Shown piece by piece: positions 5,971-8,608 of a stretch of DNA of 8,608 nucleotides (positions are counted from its first letter, which is position 1; the number at the start of each line of letters is the position of its first letter). A program made the position numbers and the translations under genes. The notes below the pieces were generated by a model. That model searched no databases. It saw nothing but the letters and a program-made list of their open reading frames with translations, and was not told the DNA's origin. The stretch lies in contig JAOZPK010000097.1 of the NCBI GenBank assembly GCA_029932755.1, positions 1 through 8,608 on the forward strand. The letters are read 5' to 3'. This DNA comes from Candidatus Cloacimonadota bacterium. Its GTDB lineage: Bacteria > Cloacimonadota > Cloacimonadia > Cloacimonadales > TCS61.

Positions 5971-6852
5971 ATGAGTATCTCAGCAAAATTAGTTATGGAG
6001 CTTAGGGGAAAAACTGATGCAGGTATGATGGACTGCAAAAAAGCTCTGATCGAAACAAATGGAGATTTAGAAGCAGCTGCTGATTACCTTAGAGAAAAAG
6101 GCATAAGTAAAGCTGCAAAAAAAGCTAGCAGAATTGCAGCTGAAGGTCTTGTGTTTAACGCAATTTCTGAAGATGCAAAAATTGCAGCACTTGTGGAATT
6201 CAATTCTGAAACTGACTTCGTAGCAAAAAATAATGACTTTAAGGATTTTGGTAAATTACTAACAAAACTTGTTATTGAAAATGATTTGAAATCAGTTGAT
6301 GAGCTTAAAGCTGTTGAAATTGATGGTTCTACTATTGAAACAAAACTTTCCGGACTTATTGCCAAGATCGGTGAAAACATGAATATCCGTCGTTTCGCAA
6401 GGGTTACATCCGATAGCTTTGTAACTACCTATCTTCATATGGGTGGAAAGATCGGTGTAGCGCTTCAGTTAGAAGGCGATGTAACTGACGAAAATAAGGC
6501 AAAAGCAAAAGATATTGCAATGCACGTTACTGCAATGTCTCCGGATTTTTTGGATAAATCTGAAGTTACACAAGAAATATTAGATAAAGAAAGAGGCATT
6601 CTCAAAGCTCAATTAATTGAACAGGGGAAACCAGAAAACATTATCGATAAAATCCTTATAGGAAAAATGAATAAGTTTTTCGAAGAGAATTGTCTTCTTC
6701 AACAAAAATTTGTAAAAGATGATAAAGTAACCGTAGAAAACTATGCTGGAAATATGAAAATAATTTCTATCGTACGTTTTAAACTCGGTGAAGGTTTGGA
6801 AAAGAGGAATGAAGATTTTGCTGCTGAAGTTGCAGAGCAAATGAAAGGATAA
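5971..6852 (+). CDS. tsf: Elongation factor Ts
   Basis: EF-Ts is the nucleotide-exchange factor that regenerates EF-Tu-GTP in the cytoplasm. The 293-residue length is the full two-subdomain form. The N-terminal UBA-like domain contains LRGKTDAGMMDCKKAL (11-26), where the usual Gly after Thr is Asp, and the AAADYLREKGI segment. The EF-Tu contact motif ETDFVAKN (80-87) is intact. A later HVTAMSP block matches the H-x-A-A-x-x-P region of the core, and the typical KFVKDD segment precedes the C-terminus. AGGAG lies 11 bases before the ATG, rather far, but no better start exists. It sits between rpsB and pyrH (20-base gap), the common order in bacteria. Identification is secure. Confidence 0.98.
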   Translation: MSISAKLVMELRGKTDAGMMDCKKALIETNGDLEAAADYLREKGISKAAKKASRIAAEGLVFNAISEDAKIAALVEFNSETDFVAKNNDFKDFGKLLTKLVIENDLKSVDELKAVEIDGSTIETKLSGLIAKIGENMNIRRFARVTSDSFVTTYLHMGGKIGVALQLEGDVTDENKAKAKDIAMHVTAMSPDFLDKSEVTQEILDKERGILKAQLIEQGKPENIIDKILIGKMNKFFEENCLLQQKFVKDDKVTVENYAGNMKIISIVRFKLGEGLEKRNEDFAAEVAEQMKG

Positions 6853-6872
6853 TAATTTGTAGGAGCGATCTT

Positions 6873-7598
6873 ATGCGAAGATATAAACCTGAAAAGATCC
6901 ATAAAGTTATATTCAAAATAAGCGGAGAAGTTCTTGCTGGCAAGAAAGGATTCGGCATTGATATACAAAGTGTTGAAAATCTCATTGAAGACCTAATTTC
7001 CATTAAAAAAGCGGGATATAGTATTGGCATCGTATTAGGAGGAGGAAATTTCTTCCGGGGTGTTTCTGAAGTTGGTAAACACATTAACAGGTATACTGCT
7101 GATAATGTAGGCATGTTGGCAACTATTCAAAATGCTTTGATAATGAGTGGTGTCTTGCAGAAGAAAAATTATCGCACAGAAATTTATTCTGCCATTCAGG
7201 TTGATAAGGTAGCAAAATTCTATACTCCAAACAGAGCGACTACTTCCCTCAACGAAGGAAAAATATGTTTCTTCTGCGGTGGTATTGGAAATCCATTCTT
7301 CACAACAGATACGGCAGCAATCTTGCGCGCAATTGAATTGAATGCAGATATAGTTCTTAAAGGAACCAAAGTTGAAGGTGTTTATAGTGCAGATCCGGTA
7401 AAAGATAAAAATGCAAAATTCATAGCTGATATTACATTCAGTGAGATTCTTGATAAAGAATTACAGGTGATGGATATGACTGCATTTACTTTAGCTCGTG
7501 AAAACAATATGTCTATTAAAGTCTTCAACATAACAAAAAAAGGTAATTTGAAAGAAGCAATTTTGAATAAAGATGTTGGAACCTTTGTTCATAAGTAA
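6873..7598 (+). CDS. pyrH: Uridylate (UMP) kinase
   Basis: The product phosphorylates UMP to UDP with ATP in pyrimidine nucleotide synthesis. It belongs to the bacterial hexameric amino-acid-kinase-fold UMP kinases. Visible signatures are KISGE (15-19), GGGNFFRG (56-63), DNVGMLAT (77-84), TTDTAAILRAIELNAD, the LKGTKVEGVYSADPVKDKNA block that binds the nucleotide, and VMDMTAFTLARENN. The 241-residue length is standard. After DNVGMLAT the usual VINALALQ reads IQNALIMS, a small divergence near the subunit interface and allosteric region; its effect is unknown. AGGAG seven bases before the ATG supports the start. frr begins nine bases after the stop. Identification is secure. Confidence 0.97.
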   Translation: MRRYKPEKIHKVIFKISGEVLAGKKGFGIDIQSVENLIEDLISIKKAGYSIGIVLGGGNFFRGVSEVGKHINRYTADNVGMLATIQNALIMSGVLQKKNYRTEIYSAIQVDKVAKFYTPNRATTSLNEGKICFFCGGIGNPFFTTDTAAILRAIELNADIVLKGTKVEGVYSADPVKDKNAKFIADITFSEILDKELQVMDMTAFTLARENNMSIKVFNITKKGNLKEAILNKDVGTFVHK

Positions 7599-7607
7599 GG
7601 AGTTATC

Positions 7608-8162
7608 ATGCAAGAATTAATACAGAATCTTACGGAAAAAATGGAAAATGCATTCAGTTCATTACTTAAAAATTATTCCAAGATTAGAACCGGAAGAGCT
7701 AATACATCTACTTTAGACGATATAAAAATTGATTATTACGGAGCTCCAACTCCTATTAAACAACTTTGTAATATCTCTATCCCGGAACCAAGACTCATCG
7801 TGATTCAGCCTTGGGATAAATCTATTCTGGAAGGAATTGAAAAAACTCTGCTTTCCTCCAATATCGGAGTTACTCCTGATAATGATGGAAATGTTATCCG
7901 CCTTCCATTCCAACCTTTAACTGAAGAAACAAGATTGGATATTGTGAAGCAGATCAAGAAAATGGCAGAAGATGCTAAGATCGAGATCAGGAACATACGA
8001 CGTGAAGGGAATGAAACTTCTAAGAATATGGAAAAGAAAAGCGAGATCAGTGAAGACAATATGAAAGATCTCCAAATTGACATTCAAGAACTTACAGATA
8101 AATTGGTAAACAAGATCACTGATGCAGCCAAATCTAAAGAAACTGAGATTATGGAAGTATAG
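7608..8162 (+). CDS. frr: Ribosome recycling factor
   Basis: RRF works with EF-G to split post-termination ribosomes. The 184-residue length is normal. Domain I (three-helix bundle) is formed by about residues 1-30 and 105-184, and domain II by the part between. Key segments are KIRTGRANTSTLDDI (25-39), YYGAPTPIKQL, the IQPWDKS turn, NDGNVIRLPFQPLTEETR (92-109) and RNIRREGNE. The Shine-Dalgarno AAGGAG (7597-7602) overlaps the stop codon of pyrH, so ribosomes ending pyrH can reinitiate here; this suggests translational coupling. The pyrH-frr order is widely conserved. Identification is secure. Confidence 0.98.
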   Translation: MQELIQNLTEKMENAFSSLLKNYSKIRTGRANTSTLDDIKIDYYGAPTPIKQLCNISIPEPRLIVIQPWDKSILEGIEKTLLSSNIGVTPDNDGNVIRLPFQPLTEETRLDIVKQIKKMAEDAKIEIRNIRREGNETSKNMEKKSEISEDNMKDLQIDIQELTDKLVNKITDAAKSKETEIMEV

Positions 8163-8194
8163 GGCTTGTAGAAAAATAAATTGAAGGAAAATTT

Positions 8195-8377
8195 ATGGCG
8201 TTTATAATAACTTCTGAATGTGTAAAATGTGGTGTTTGCGTAGATGTCTGTCCTATATCAGCTATCGTTGAGAGTGAGGAACAGTATCTTATCACTGAAG
8301 CATGTATAGATTGTGGTAAATGTATTGAAGTCTGCCCTATTGATGCTATAAAGAATGTTAAGATGAACGGACAATAA
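8195..8377 (+). CDS. Small 2[4Fe-4S] ferredoxin
   Basis: The 60-residue protein has two clostridial-type cluster motifs: Cys9-x2-Cys12-x2-Cys15-x3-Cys19-Pro and Cys37-x2-Cys40-x2-Cys43-x3-Cys47-Pro. All eight ligands are present and the two halves are near-repeats (CGVCVDVCP and CGKCIEVCP). It should be a soluble low-potential electron carrier typical of anaerobes. AAGGA six bases before the ATG supports the start. It follows frr by 32 bases and precedes the operon terminator, so it is probably co-transcribed with the translation genes. Its redox partner cannot be read from the window. Confidence 0.95.
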   Translation: MAFIITSECVKCGVCVDVCPISAIVESEEQYLITEACIDCGKCIEVCPIDAIKNVKMNGQ

Positions 8378-8399
8378 ATAGTCTATCTCAGATATTGTT

Positions 8400-8428
8400 A
8401 AGCCCGGATTTATTTCGGGCTTTTTTTA
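8400..8428 (+). terminator. Rho-independent terminator of the rplM-ferredoxin run
   Basis: AAGCCCG (8400-8406) pairs with CGGGCTT (8416-8422) around a 9-base AT-rich loop and is followed directly by a T run to 8427. It lies 23 bases after the ferredoxin stop codon. This is the clearest intrinsic terminator in the window. Confidence 0.92.
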
Positions 8429-8506
8429 TTAATTAATATACAAATCAAATGCAGATTAATTATAAATATGTATGCCTTATATATTTACCTAAAAGTTTAA
8501 GAAAGA

Positions 8507-8542
8507 CTTGATTCGCAGCGAACGAAAAGAGTGTGAATCGAG
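8507..8542. repeat. Imperfect inverted repeat in the right-hand gap
   Basis: CTTGATTC (8507-8514) pairs with GAATCGAG (8535-8542), including one G-U pair, around a 20-base GC-richer centre that can itself fold (TTCG with CGAA, 8512-8522). It resembles a small dispersed palindromic element in otherwise AT-rich DNA. The rest of 8429-8608 shows no gene, only an AT-only stem, TAATTAAT (8430-8437) with ATTAATTA (8455-8462). Confidence 0.4.
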
Positions 8543-8608
8543 AACTTCAAAGTTTGTGATTTATTTTCTAATTGACACCTAACAATAATATTTACAAATT
8601 CGATTTTG

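Noticed and set aside
8572..8598. TTGACA near the right edge as a promoter
   Set aside because: The -35 match is perfect, but the only -10 candidates are TACAAA at 15 bases or TATTTA at 11 bases, both too close, and no downstream gene is visible.

Overview
The window is AT-rich DNA from a Gram-negative-type bacterium. An outer-membrane lipoprotein, a membrane-anchored M23 peptidase and sigma70-like signals point to a diderm cell. The low GC, the gene order rplM-rpsI-rpsB-tsf-pyrH-frr-ferredoxin and the GTCATTGCGAGGAGCGAAAG-type dispersed repeats suggest the FCB group or an anaerobic candidate phylum, perhaps Cloacimonadota. That placement is an inference from memory, not a database result. 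No rRNA, tRNA, CRISPR array or transposase was seen.

Left part (1-3597), accessory genes. The window opens inside a NYN-nuclease/OST-HTH (LOTUS) protein whose N-terminus lies outside. Next are a small four-helix membrane protein of unknown function (562-957) and a nested inverted repeat (969-1020) separating it from convergent genes. On the minus strand lie a predicted outer-membrane lipoprotein (1816-2538) and, one base after its stop, an FRG-domain protein (1029-1814). Upstream of that pair is a 294-base gap holding three different REP-like palindromic repeats side by side. Beyond it is a membrane-anchored M23 (LytM-type) peptidase with all expected metal and catalytic residues (2833-3597).

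Right part (3598-8608), core translation operon on the plus strand. A TTGACA-type promoter precedes rplM (L13) and rpsI (S9). A 136-base gap with a nested hairpin structure then leads into rpsB (S2), tsf (EF-Ts), pyrH (UMP kinase), frr (ribosome recycling factor) and a small 2[4Fe-4S] ferredoxin, closed by a strong rho-independent terminator at 8400-8428. The products are ribosomal proteins, the EF-Tu recycling factor, the recycling factor that splits post-termination ribosomes and the kinase feeding pyrimidine nucleotide synthesis. The ferredoxin is the functional outlier.

Most notable points: S2 carries a lysine-dominated, internally repeated C-terminal tail of about 117 residues. A candidate structured leader, possibly for autoregulation by S2, lies just before rpsB. 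The lipoprotein/FRG pair is tightly coupled. I saw nothing that by itself proves a new system.
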